DNA of 64,000 bases from Arhodomonas sp052060015 (lineage in GTDB: Bacteria > Pseudomonadota > Gammaproteobacteria > Nitrococcales > Nitrococcaceae). Location: contig NZ_JBPODZ010000001.1 of NCBI RefSeq assembly GCF_052060015.1, forward strand, positions 310,001 through 374,000. Direction: 5' to 3'. Below are positions 45,731 to 54,490 of the stretch, piece after piece (the first letter of the stretch is position 1; each line of letters begins with the position of its first letter). The notes under the pieces are model-generated. The model ran no database searches. It was given only the letters and a program-made list of their open reading frames with translations, and was not told where the DNA came from. A program made the position numbers and the translations under genes.

Positions 45731-46615
45731 TCAGTGGTCCCGCTCGATGATGTAGCGCGCCACTTCGCGCAGCCCCTCGCCGCGCTCGCCGAGGGGTTCA
45801 AGGCTGGCGAGGGCGTCGTCGCGGAGCCGACGGGCGAAGGCACGGGCCTCCTCGAGCCCGAGTAAGGCAGGGTAGGTGGCCTTCTCCAGCCGGGCGTCGG
45901 CGCCGCTCGACTTGCCGAGTACCGCATCGTCGCCGGCCACGTCGAGGATGTCGTCCTGGACCTGGAAGGCGAGGCCGATGCACTTGCCGTAGTGGTCCAG
46001 CCGTTCCAGGGTCGCTGCTTCCGGGGCCCGTGCGCAGAGCCCGCCGAGGCGGATGCTGGCGCGGATCAGCGCCCCGGTCTTGCGGATGTGCATGGCCTCG
46101 AGCTCGGCCTCGCTGAGCGGAATCCCGGCGGCTGCGAGGTCCATGGCCTGGCCGCCGCACAGGCCCCGGGAGCCCGCGGCCGTGGCCAACGTCTCGAGCA
46201 TCGCCACGCGGGCACCGTCCTCCACCGCCGGGGTTCGGGCCAGCGTGCGGAATGCCAGGGCCTGGAGGGCGTCACCAACCAGTATCGCCGTGGCCTCGTC
46301 ATAGGCGCGATGGCAAGTGGCCCGGCCGCGGCGGAGGTCGTCGTCGTCCATGGCCGGGAGGTCGTCGTGGACCAGGGAGTAGCAGTGGATGCACTCGACG
46401 GCGCAGGCGGCAGCATCCAGGGCCTCTCCGGGGGCCTCCAGCGCCTCGCCGGCCAGGTAGACGAGTAGTGGGCGGAGCCGCTTGCCGTTGCCGAGCACCG
46501 CGTAGCGCATGGCCTCGTGGAGGCGCACGGGGGCGATGGACGGGCCGGGCAGGCGCTCATCGAGGGCGCGTTCCACGCGGTCGCGGCAGGCGGCGAGGCG
46601 TTCATCAAGGGCCAT
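45731..46615 (-). CDS. ispA: Farnesyl/geranyl diphosphate synthase
   Basis: The 294-residue prenyltransferase condenses IPP with DMAPP/GPP to give farnesyl diphosphate. The first aspartate motif is HDDLPAMDDDDLRRG, the second FQVQDDILDVAGD, with GNGKRLRPLLVYL near the N-terminus. The ATG at 46615 overlaps the xseB stop by 11 bp, the usual xseB-ispA pairing; dxs, often next, is absent here and a PmtA-like gene follows instead. Confidence 0.94.
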   Translation of the reverse strand: MALDERLAACRDRVERALDERLPGPSIAPVRLHEAMRYAVLGNGKRLRPLLVYLAGEALEAPGEALDAAACAVECIHCYSLVHDDLPAMDDDDLRRGRATCHRAYDEATAILVGDALQALAFRTLARTPAVEDGARVAMLETLATAAGSRGLCGGQAMDLAAAGIPLSEAELEAMHIRKTGALIRASIRLGGLCARAPEAATLERLDHYGKCIGLAFQVQDDILDVAGDDAVLGKSSGADARLEKATYPALLGLEEARAFARRLRDDALASLEPLGERGEGLREVARYIIERDH

Positions 46616-46895
46616 CTTCGCCTCCCTCGCCGTCGGTGAACGGGGCCAGGCTGGCGCCCTCCTGGTCGCCACCGAGCAGGATCTCCACCTTCTGCTCCGC
46701 CTCCTCCAGGGCCTTCTGACAGATGCGGGTGAGATAGACGCCGCGTTCGAAGGCCCGCAACGACTCCTCCAAGGAGAGCTCGCCGCCTTCCATGCGGGCG
46801 ACCAGCTGCTCGAGCTCCGCCAGGGCGGTCTCGAAATCCGGGGGTTCCGCCGGCGCCGGCGTCTGCGCGGATGGTTCACTCTGGTTGTCGCTCAT
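46605..46895 (-). CDS. xseB: Exodeoxyribonuclease VII small subunit
   Basis: The 96-residue subunit matches XseB: FETALAELEQLVARMEGGELSLEESL and AFERGVYLTRICQKALEEAEQKV. N- and C-terminal tails are low-complexity. It pairs with XseA, encoded elsewhere, to degrade single-stranded DNA. The ATG at 46895 (MSDNQSEPS) is preferred over an in-frame start seven codons earlier. It is divergent from parE. Confidence 0.92.
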   Translation of the reverse strand: MSDNQSEPSAQTPAPAEPPDFETALAELEQLVARMEGGELSLEESLRAFERGVYLTRICQKALEEAEQKVEILLGGDQEGASLAPFTDGEGGEDGP

Positions 46896-46984
46896 GGCGC
46901 ACAGTCTAACGCACAAGCCCGCCGCCGGCGCATTGGGTTACACTGCCGCGCACTCTCCAGCGACAGCGAGGCACGCGGGAACGA

Positions 46985-48877
46985 ATGGCGAGCACGTACG
47001 ATGCCGCTTCCATCGAGGTACTCACCGGCCTGGACCCGGTGCGCCGGCGGCCAGGGATGTATACCGACACCAGCCGGCCCAATCACCTGGCGGTGGAGGT
47101 CATCGACAACAGTGTCGATGAGGCCATTGCCGGCCATGCGAGCGAGATCGAGGTCACCCTGTATCGGGACGGTTCCCTGGAGGTGCGCGACGACGGCCGG
47201 GGCATGCCGGTGGATATCCATCCGCAGCAGGGGTTGCCCGGTGTCGAGGTGATCCTCGGCAAGCTGCACGCCGGCGGCAAGTTCTCCACCAAGAGCTACC
47301 AGTTCTCCGGCGGGCTCCACGGCGTCGGCGTGTCGGTGGTGAATGCGTTGTCCCGGCGCCTGGAGGTGGAGATCCGCCGAGCGGGCAAGCGCTACCGGAT
47401 GGCCTTCGCGGGTGGCGAGAAGGTCGAGGAGCTGCAGGTGGTCGGCGAGGTGGGCCGGCGCAATACCGGCACGGCGCTACGCTTTTGGCCGGACGCGGGC
47501 TACTTCGATTCCCCGCGTTTCTCGGTGCCGCGGCTGAAGCACATCCTTCGCGCCAAGGCGGTGCTCTGCCCGGGGCTGACCGTGCGTTTCACCGAAGAGG
47601 CGAGCGGCGAGGTCACTGTCTGGTACTACGAGGATGGCTTGCTGGACTACCTCCGGGGGGCGCTCCAGGACATCCCCTTCGTGCCGGAGCCGCCTTTTAC
47701 CGGGCGGATCTCCGGGGAACGGGAGGCGGCGGAATGGGCCATAGCCTGGTTGCCGGAGGGTGGTGAGCCGGTGCAGGAGAGCTACGTCAACCTCATCCCC
47801 ACCGCCCAGGGGGGCACCCATGTCAATGGCCTGCGCACGGGACTGACCGAGGCGGTGCGGGAGTTCTGCGAGTTCCGCAACCTCCTGCCCAAGGGCGTGC
47901 GCATTGCCCCGGAGGATATCTTCGAGCGCCTCGCCTTCGTGCTCTCGGTCAAGCTCGAGGAGCCGCAGTTCTCCGGGCAGACCAAGGAGCGGCTGTCCTC
48001 GCGGGAGTGCGCCACCTTTGTCTCCGGCGTGGTCAAGGATGCCTTCAGCCTGTGGCTCAACCAGCACGTCCAGGCCGCCGAGGGCATCGTCGAGTTGGTG
48101 ATCGCCAACGCCCAGCGCCGCCAGCGCGCGGCGCGCAAGGTCACCCGCAAGAAGGTGACCAGTGGGCCGGCGCTGCCCGGTAAGCTCGCTGACTGCGCCA
48201 GTCAGGACCCGGCGCGCAGCGAGCTGTTCCTGGTGGAGGGGGACTCCGCCGGGGGCTCCGCCAAGCAGGCCCGGGATCGGGACCATCAGGCGGTGATGCC
48301 CCTGCGCGGCAAGATCCTCAACACCTGGGAGGTGGACCCCGCGGAGGTCATGGCCTCCCAGGAGGTTCACGACATCGCCGTGGCGCTCGGCATCGAGCCG
48401 GGCTCCGACGATCTCTCCCGGCTGCGCTACGGTAAGGTGTGCGTGCTCGCCGATGCCGATCCGGACGGCGCGCATATCGCTACGCTTCTGTGCGCGTTGT
48501 TCCTCAAGCACTTCCCGGCACTGGTGCGGGCGGGCCACGTGTTCATGGCCATGCCGCCGCTGTATCGGGTGGATGTGGGTAAGGAGACCCTCTATGCCCT
48601 GGACGAGTCCGAGCGTCAGGGCATCTACGACCGCATCGCCGCCGAGGGCAAGCGCGGGAAGGTGACCACCACCCGCTTTAAGGGCCTCGGCGAGATGAAC
48701 CCGATGCAGCTGCGCGAGACCACCATGGCCCCGGATACCCGGCGGTTGGTGCAGCTGACTATCGACTCGCCGGAGGATACCGAGCGGCTGATGGCCATGC
48801 TGCTCGGCAAGCGCGCGGCGTCGGCCCGGCGGGAGTGGCTGGAGCGAAAGGGCGATCTCGCCGAACCACTGGTGTAA
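46985..48877 (+). CDS. parE: DNA topoisomerase IV subunit B
   Basis: The 630-residue GHKL ATPase subunit of topoisomerase IV, with ParC, decatenates daughter chromosomes. Motifs are VEVIDNSVDEAIAGHA, VRDDGRGMPVDIH, YQFSGGLHGVGVSVVNALS, the TOPRIM LFLVEGDSAGGSAKQARDRD and DADPDGAHIATLL. The C-terminus FKGLGEMNPMQLRETTM is complete. Length matches E. coli ParE (630). parC follows on the same strand after an unusually long 321-bp gap. Confidence 0.97.
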   Translation: MASTYDAASIEVLTGLDPVRRRPGMYTDTSRPNHLAVEVIDNSVDEAIAGHASEIEVTLYRDGSLEVRDDGRGMPVDIHPQQGLPGVEVILGKLHAGGKFSTKSYQFSGGLHGVGVSVVNALSRRLEVEIRRAGKRYRMAFAGGEKVEELQVVGEVGRRNTGTALRFWPDAGYFDSPRFSVPRLKHILRAKAVLCPGLTVRFTEEASGEVTVWYYEDGLLDYLRGALQDIPFVPEPPFTGRISGEREAAEWAIAWLPEGGEPVQESYVNLIPTAQGGTHVNGLRTGLTEAVREFCEFRNLLPKGVRIAPEDIFERLAFVLSVKLEEPQFSGQTKERLSSRECATFVSGVVKDAFSLWLNQHVQAAEGIVELVIANAQRRQRAARKVTRKKVTSGPALPGKLADCASQDPARSELFLVEGDSAGGSAKQARDRDHQAVMPLRGKILNTWEVDPAEVMASQEVHDIAVALGIEPGSDDLSRLRYGKVCVLADADPDGAHIATLLCALFLKHFPALVRAGHVFMAMPPLYRVDVGKETLYALDESERQGIYDRIAAEGKRGKVTTTRFKGLGEMNPMQLRETTMAPDTRRLVQLTIDSPEDTERLMAMLLGKRAASARREWLERKGDLAEPLV

Positions 48878-49198
48878 TCCTGCGGTAGAGGCGGGGATTG
48901 GGCGAGTGAGGCATGTACTCGGGCGGCGCGGAATGAGTCCGGGGCGCCCGGTTGGGCATCATCGGTAGCGGAGACGCTGTGAATACATCCCTGTACGCTC
49001 GCGTGCGGCCGTCCCTGGCCGCACACGCTCCACTACCGATGATGCCCAACCGGGCGCCGTGCCGGGCGTCCGGCAGGCGTCGTGGGTTGGGGCTTTCCCC
49101 GTGGGGTCTGGGCCCTGGACCTTGGGCCCTTGGTCTGCCGGTCCCCGTGGCACCGCCCGTCCCCTAATCCCTGTAACGGATCGGATCCTGGAACACTG
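48878..49198. other. 321-bp non-coding gap between parE and parC
   Basis: The gap contains no credible gene. Its first half is taken up by a large inverted repeat (48943-49058). The second half (about 49084-49150) is GC-rich low-complexity sequence with two GGGCCC palindromes within 45 bp. No clear promoter hexamers for parC are visible, and no ribosome site stronger than a GGATCC-type stretch precedes its ATG. Confidence 0.7.
48943..49058. repeat. 116-bp nested palindrome (REP/MITE-like)
   Basis: Perfect 26-bp arms lie at 48943-48968 and 49033-49058, each containing GTTGGGCATCATCGG or its complement. One mismatch inward, GGAG/CTCC extends the pairing. Inside, GTGCGGCC (49003-49010) and GGCCGCAC (49017-49024) form a second 8-bp hairpin with the 6-base loop GTCCCT. 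No transposase or target duplication is visible. The arm/loop layout resembles a REP-doublet or miniature inverted-repeat element. Confidence 0.85.
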
Positions 49199-51451
49199 AT
49201 GAGCGACACCGAGACGAGCTACTCCGACTTCGAGACCCGCCCGCTGCGGGAGTTCACCGAGAAGGCGTACCTGGACTACTCCATGTACGTCATCCTCGAC
49301 CGCGCCCTGCCCCATGTCGGCGACGGCATGAAGCCGGTGCAGCGACGTATCGTCTACGCCATGTCCGAGCTCGGGCTCTCAGCGGCGGCGAAGCACAAGA
49401 AGTCGGCGCGCACCGTTGGCGACGTGCTCGGCAAGTACCATCCCCACGGCGACGCGGCCTGCTACGAGGCCATGGTGCTCATGGCGCAGCCGTTCTCCTA
49501 CCGCTACCCGCTGGTGGATGGCCAAGGCAACTGGGGTTCCGCGGACGACCCCAAGTCCTTCGCCGCCATGCGCTACACCGAGGCGCGCCTCGCCCCCTAC
49601 GCCCAGCTCCTGCTCGCCGAGCTGGGGCAGGGCACTGTGGACTGGCAGCCCAACTTCGACGGCACCCTGGACGAACCCGTGGTGTTGCCGGCGCGGGTAC
49701 CCAACGTCCTGCTCAACGGCGGCACCGGTATTGCGGTGGGTATGGCCACGGACATCCCGCCGCACAACCTCCGGGAGGTGGCTGCCGCCTGTATCCACTT
49801 GCTGGACGACCCGGACACATCGGTGGCGGCGCTGTGCGATCACGTCCCGGGGCCGGATATGCCCACGGAGGCGGAGATCGTTACCCCGTCGGCGGATATC
49901 CGGCGGATCTACGAGACCGGACACGGGGGCCTGCGGATGCGCGCGCGCTGGGAGCGCGACGGCCGGGACCTGGTGGTCACCGCGTTGCCCTATCAGGTCT
50001 CGGGTAGCCGCGTGCTGGAGCAGATCGCCGCCCAGATGCAGGCGAAGAAGCTCCCCATGGTGGAGGACCTGCGGGATGAGTCCGACCACGAGAATCCCAC
50101 CCGGCTGGTGATCACGCCGCGTTCGGGACGGGTGGACGCCGACGAGCTCATGGAGCATCTGTTCGCCACCACGGACCTGGAGAAGACCTACCGGGTCAAC
50201 CTCAATGTAATCGGCCTGGACGGCCGGCCGCGGGTGCGCAACCTCCGCGAGATCCTCTCGGAGTGGCTCACCTTTCGGCGCGAGACCGTTACCCGGCGAC
50301 TGCGCTGGCGACTCGAAAAGGTGGAGGCCCGGCTACACCTGCTCGCCGGTTACCTGATCGCCTATCTCAATATCGACGAGGTGATCGCCATTATCCGCGA
50401 GGTCGACGAGCCCAAACCGGTGCTCATGGAACGCTTCGGGCTCTCCGAGCGCCAGGCCGAGGCCATCCTGGAGCTGCGCCTGCGCCACCTCGCCCGGCTG
50501 GAGGAGATGAAGATCCGCGCCGAGCAGGGGGATCTGGAGCGCGAGCGCGACGAGCTCAACGCGACGCTGGGCTCGGCGGAGCGGCTTACCGCGCTCATCC
50601 AGGACGAGCTCCGAGAGGACGCGGAAAAATACGGTGATGAGCGCCGCTCGCCGCTGGTGGAGCGGGCCTCGGCCCGCGCCCTCTCGGAGACCGAGTTGGT
50701 GCCCAGCGAGCCGGTGACGGTGGTGCTCTCGCAGAAGGGCTGGGTGCGCTCGGCCAAGGGCCACGAGGTGGACCCGGAGCGGCTCTCCTACAAGGCCGGC
50801 GACGGCTTCCAGGACGCGGCGGCCGGTCGCAGCAACCAGTTGGCGGTGTTCCTCGACGATACGGGGCGAAGCTATTCCGTGCCGGCCCACACGCTGCCCT
50901 CGGCCCGTGGCCAGGGGGAGCCACTGACCGGACGGCTCTCACCGCCCTCCGGTGCCCGTTTCGTTTATGTGCTTGCCGGGGACCCGGAGTGTCGCGTGGT
51001 GCTGGCCACCGATCACGGCTACGGTTTCGTGACCGCCATGTCCAATCTGTACGCGAAGAATCGCTCCGGCAAGGCAGTGCTCACGGTGCCCGGCGGTGCC
51101 GGGGTATTGCCGCCGGCGCCGGTGAGCGATCCCGCCGTGGATCGCCTCGCCGTGGCCACCACGGCGGGTCGGCTGCTGGTCTTCCCCCTTGCGGAGCTCC
51201 CGGAGCTCGCCAAGGGCAAGGGCAACAAGCTCATCGGCATCCCGCGGGAGCGTCTGGCTGCCGGCACCGAGCGTGTGGCCGCCATGGCGGTGGTTCCGGA
51301 CGGGGGCGGGCTCGTGGTGGTCGCGGGCAAGCGAACGCTGACGCTCAGGCCTTCCGACCTCGAGGGCTATGAGGGTAGCCGGGGCCGGCGTGGCAGCACT
51401 CTGCCGCGGGGCTTGCAGCGGGTGGAGGGCCTGCGCCCCGCCGGCGAGTGA
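49199..51451 (+). CDS. parC: DNA topoisomerase IV subunit A
   Basis: The 750-residue breakage-reunion subunit carries the catalytic Tyr126 in AAMRYTEARL and the quinolone-contact region KYHPHGDAACYEAM (residues 79-92). In E. coli the equivalent of Ala86 is Ser80, a major quinolone-resistance position; Glu90 corresponds to Glu84. The C-terminal beta-pinwheel covers about residues 490-740. The ATG at 49199 gives MSDTETSYSDFETRPL; an upstream reading through the gap is not credible. Confidence 0.96.
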   Translation: MSDTETSYSDFETRPLREFTEKAYLDYSMYVILDRALPHVGDGMKPVQRRIVYAMSELGLSAAAKHKKSARTVGDVLGKYHPHGDAACYEAMVLMAQPFSYRYPLVDGQGNWGSADDPKSFAAMRYTEARLAPYAQLLLAELGQGTVDWQPNFDGTLDEPVVLPARVPNVLLNGGTGIAVGMATDIPPHNLREVAAACIHLLDDPDTSVAALCDHVPGPDMPTEAEIVTPSADIRRIYETGHGGLRMRARWERDGRDLVVTALPYQVSGSRVLEQIAAQMQAKKLPMVEDLRDESDHENPTRLVITPRSGRVDADELMEHLFATTDLEKTYRVNLNVIGLDGRPRVRNLREILSEWLTFRRETVTRRLRWRLEKVEARLHLLAGYLIAYLNIDEVIAIIREVDEPKPVLMERFGLSERQAEAILELRLRHLARLEEMKIRAEQGDLERERDELNATLGSAERLTALIQDELREDAEKYGDERRSPLVERASARALSETELVPSEPVTVVLSQKGWVRSAKGHEVDPERLSYKAGDGFQDAAAGRSNQLAVFLDDTGRSYSVPAHTLPSARGQGEPLTGRLSPPSGARFVYVLAGDPECRVVLATDHGYGFVTAMSNLYAKNRSGKAVLTVPGGAGVLPPAPVSDPAVDRLAVATTAGRLLVFPLAELPELAKGKGNKLIGIPRERLAAGTERVAAMAVVPDGGGLVVVAGKRTLTLRPSDLEGYEGSRGRRGSTLPRGLQRVEGLRPAGE

Positions 51452-51527
51452 GGCGGGTGGAAACGCCCGCCGACGGCCCTATATCTAACCGCGGTATGTC
51501 TTCCTTTGCGTGGAGGTAACGGGATCC

Positions 51528-52412
51528 ATGGGCCGTATCGGACTGTTCCTTGCGACCAACCTGGCGGTGCTGGTGCTGCTGGGGGTCATCCTCAATCTGC
51601 TCGAGCCCTGGCTCGCCGCCGAGGGTATCGTGCTCAACACCGGCGGGCTGCTGGTGATCGCCGCGATCTTCGGCATGGGCGGGGCCTTCGTCTCGCTGGC
51701 GAGCTCGAAGTGGATGGCCAAGCGCTTCATGGGGGTGCAGGTCATCGAGCAGCCAAGCAACGAGGTGGAGGCCTGGCTGGTGGATACCGTGCGTCGCCAG
51801 GCCCGCGCCGCCGGCATCGGCATGCCCGAGGTGGGCATCTACAACGGCGCGGAGATCAACGCCTTTGCCACGGGCATGCGTCGGGATGATGCCTTGGTGG
51901 CGGTAAGCGCCGGCTTGCTTCGCGGCATGCGCCGGGAGGAGGCGGAGGCGGTGCTCGGCCACGAGGTCAGCCATGTGGCGAACGGCGACATGGTCACGCT
52001 CACCCTGCTGCAGGGGGTGCTCAACACCTTCGTCATCGTGCTCTCGCGTATCGCCGGCCAGTTCGTGGATCGCGTGGTGTTCCGCAACGAGCGTGGCTAC
52101 GGTCCGGGTTACTGGATCGCGGTCATCGTGTTTCAGATCATCTTCGGCGTGCTCGCCTCGATGATCGTAATGTGGTTCTCGCGGCAGCGGGAATTCCGGG
52201 CCGATGCCGGCGGTGCCCGCCTCGCCGGAGCCGGCGCGATGATCGCCGCATTGCGCCGGCTGCAGGCGGCGAGCAAGCCGGCGCAGATGCCCGAGCAATT
52301 CGAGGCATTCGGCATCAACGGCCGCCGCAGCGGCGGGCTGAAGCGGCTGTTCATGTCGCACCCGCCCATCGAGGAGCGGATCGCCGCGCTGGAGGCGGGA
52401 CGGGTTACATGA
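51528..52412 (+). CDS. htpX: Membrane-bound zinc protease HtpX
   Basis: The 294-residue metalloprotease degrades misfolded inner-membrane proteins. It shows two N-terminal helices (LFLATNLAVLVLLGVIL and a second near residues 36-53), NAFATGMRRDDALVAVSAGLL, the zinc motif HEVSH in AVLGHEVSHVANGD, and the third-ligand region SRQREFRADAGGA. The ATG at 51528 follows TGGAGG. The end overlaps the convergent FimX-like gene by eight bases. Confidence 0.95.
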   Translation: MGRIGLFLATNLAVLVLLGVILNLLEPWLAAEGIVLNTGGLLVIAAIFGMGGAFVSLASSKWMAKRFMGVQVIEQPSNEVEAWLVDTVRRQARAAGIGMPEVGIYNGAEINAFATGMRRDDALVAVSAGLLRGMRREEAEAVLGHEVSHVANGDMVTLTLLQGVLNTFVIVLSRIAGQFVDRVVFRNERGYGPGYWIAVIVFQIIFGVLASMIVMWFSRQREFRADAGGARLAGAGAMIAALRRLQAASKPAQMPEQFEAFGINGRRSGGLKRLFMSHPPIEERIAALEAGRVT

Positions 52413-54474
52413 CCAGGGCGGAGAAGTCGTAGTCCATCTCCGGCGCCGGTTCCCGGAGGAAGCTGCCCTGGACGAGGTCGACGTCCAGGCGCCAGAGGCG
52501 GGCGAGCTGGCGTGCCTCGGCGAGCCCCCCGGCGATTACCCGGCAGCCATGCTCGTGGGCATTGCCGATGAGCTCACCCACGTGCCGGGCCGTGGCCTCG
52601 TCCGCGTCGAGCTCGCTGAGCAGCGTCTCGTCGAGACGGACATAGCCGATGGGCAACGCATTGAGCAGCCGGAATGAATCCAAGCCGCTCCCGAAGCCGA
52701 TGAGGCAGAGGGCGGCGCCGAGCCCGCTGAGCTTGGCGGCAAGCTGCTCGATGCGTCCCAGTTGGGTCACCGCCGCCGACTCGGGGATCTGGATCACTAG
52801 CGGTGCGGACCGTAGCCCGGTGCTTTGCATTGCCTGGGTAATCCACTCGGCCGGGTTGCTACCGGCAAGGGTTTCGCCCGCAAGGGTGACGAACAGCCGG
52901 GGTGGCTCGCCGCCGGTCGCGTCCGTTAGGGCACCGGTGAGCAGATACCGGTCCAGCTCGGGCAGCAGCTCCGCCTGACGGGCCTGGCGGCGCAAGGTAT
53001 CGTCCTCCAGGGTGCCGTAGTCGTCGCGCAGCCGGCTGATCAACTCGTAGGCCGGTCCGCCGGCGTCCCTCAAGGCCACGATGGGCTGGTAGAGTCGCTC
53101 CACCATTGCGTCGGACAAGGCCGTCCCGATACGGGTGCGCGGGTCGATGGCGGCTTCCTCGCCATCCTCGTCGGGGTGCCCCTGCTGGAGGTGAACGCGA
53201 TTGCCGCCGGCACGGGCCGCCTGTTCGCTGGCCTCGGCGGCCAGGTTGACGGCGTGCTCCGCCGTTCCCGCGTTATCGCCTACCATGGCGACCCCGATGC
53301 TGACCGTCTTGTCGAGGGTATGTCCGCCGCTGCGGGAGGGGGCGTTCTCCACGGCATGGCGGACGGACTCGGCGACCGCAAGGACGCCGTGGATGTCGGC
53401 GCTGGGAAGCAGCGCGACGAAGGTGGTATCGCCGTAGCGGGCGCACAGTGCCGTCGCCGGCACGTGGTCCTCGAGCAGCGCGGCGGTGTCGGCCACCGCC
53501 TGATCCACGGCGCCAATGCCCAGGTTCTGTTGAATGGCCTCCACGTGATCCAGGCGGAGGTAGAGCAGGGCGTGCTGGGCGCCGGCATCCTCCTCCGTAC
53601 CGGTGGTGAGGATCTGGCCCAGCCGTGCCAGGAAATGGTTGCGGTTGAGCAGGCCGGTGAGCATGTCCTGACGGCTAAGGGATTCCAGGCGCTCGGCAAG
53701 CTCCGCTTCCTCATGCTCGCGGATGAGGATCTGGGTGGCCGCCTCGCCGTCCCAGCTGCCCTCGGTTAGGGTCACCACCACCTCCTGCTCAGTGCCGTCG
53801 GCGGTGCGTATACGGGTGCGTAGCTCCGCAGACGGCTCCTCGCTGCGGGAGTAGTCCCGGAACAGGTCCCGGAATCGGGATTGTTCCGCCGGGGCGATGA
53901 GGTCCAGCAACGGCAGGCCCTCGATCTCCTCGCGCTCGGAGAGACCGAAACGTTCGACATAGGCGCGGTTGGCGAAGATGTGCATGCCGTCGTGGATGTA
54001 GGCGATGGCGTCCCGGGAGCTCTCCAACAGCGCCTCGCAGCGGCGCTCGCTCTCGCGCAGGGCGGCCTCGAGCCGCCGTTGACTGCGCCGTGACTGAAGC
54101 GCCGCGTGCTCGCGCTCGACGACATAACGGAAGTGATCGCCATCGGCCTTGGAGACCAGGTCGGCGATCCCCATGGCCATGACCTCTCGGCGCAGCTCCG
54201 CATCCTCTGTCTCCGCGAGGGCGATGACGCCCACGTCGTGCCCTGACTGGTGGATGGTACGAAGAGCGGCGTTGATCGGCAGCGCCTCGAGGCCCGGGGC
54301 GCAAACGAGGAGGTCCTGGGGCTGGCCGGCGAGGGCGCCCTGCAGTGCCTCCACGCCGTCTACGCGGGTAGGCCGCACGGCGTATCCCACGTTACGCAGG
54401 ACGCTGATCAGGCGCTCGGCGTCATTGAGTGAGGCCTCCGCGATGAGAAGCCGCAGGATCGATTCGGTGCGCAT
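52405..54474 (-). CDS. FimX-like degenerate GGDEF-EAL protein (REC-like, PAS)
   Basis: The 689-residue protein has a receiver-like N-terminus, a PAS domain (about 145-270), a degenerate GGDEF (motif replaced by RYGDTTF, residues 346-352) and a degenerate EAL. The EAL start is ELISR (Glu477), the metal-binding DD pair is replaced in LIGFGSGLDSF, and the second glutamate of the E-G loop is glycine (IAGGLAEARQ). It should neither make nor hydrolyse c-di-GMP, but may bind it. Length and layout match P. aeruginosa FimX (about 690 residues), which promotes type IV pilus assembly. The ATG at 54474 starts MRTESILRLL. Confidence 0.85.
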   Translation of the reverse strand: MRTESILRLLIAEASLNDAERLISVLRNVGYAVRPTRVDGVEALQGALAGQPQDLLVCAPGLEALPINAALRTIHQSGHDVGVIALAETEDAELRREVMAMGIADLVSKADGDHFRYVVEREHAALQSRRSQRRLEAALRESERRCEALLESSRDAIAYIHDGMHIFANRAYVERFGLSEREEIEGLPLLDLIAPAEQSRFRDLFRDYSRSEEPSAELRTRIRTADGTEQEVVVTLTEGSWDGEAATQILIREHEEAELAERLESLSRQDMLTGLLNRNHFLARLGQILTTGTEEDAGAQHALLYLRLDHVEAIQQNLGIGAVDQAVADTAALLEDHVPATALCARYGDTTFVALLPSADIHGVLAVAESVRHAVENAPSRSGGHTLDKTVSIGVAMVGDNAGTAEHAVNLAAEASEQAARAGGNRVHLQQGHPDEDGEEAAIDPRTRIGTALSDAMVERLYQPIVALRDAGGPAYELISRLRDDYGTLEDDTLRRQARQAELLPELDRYLLTGALTDATGGEPPRLFVTLAGETLAGSNPAEWITQAMQSTGLRSAPLVIQIPESAAVTQLGRIEQLAAKLSGLGAALCLIGFGSGLDSFRLLNALPIGYVRLDETLLSELDADEATARHVGELIGNAHEHGCRVIAGGLAEARQLARLWRLDVDLVQGSFLREPAPEMDYDFSALVM

Positions 54475-54490
54475 GTCTTGGTGCGGTCCT

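Noticed and set aside
49082..49198. A 39-codon upstream extension of ParC through the parE-parC gap.
   Set aside because: The translation is low-complexity and unlike ParC; the conserved N-terminus starts at the ATG at 49199.
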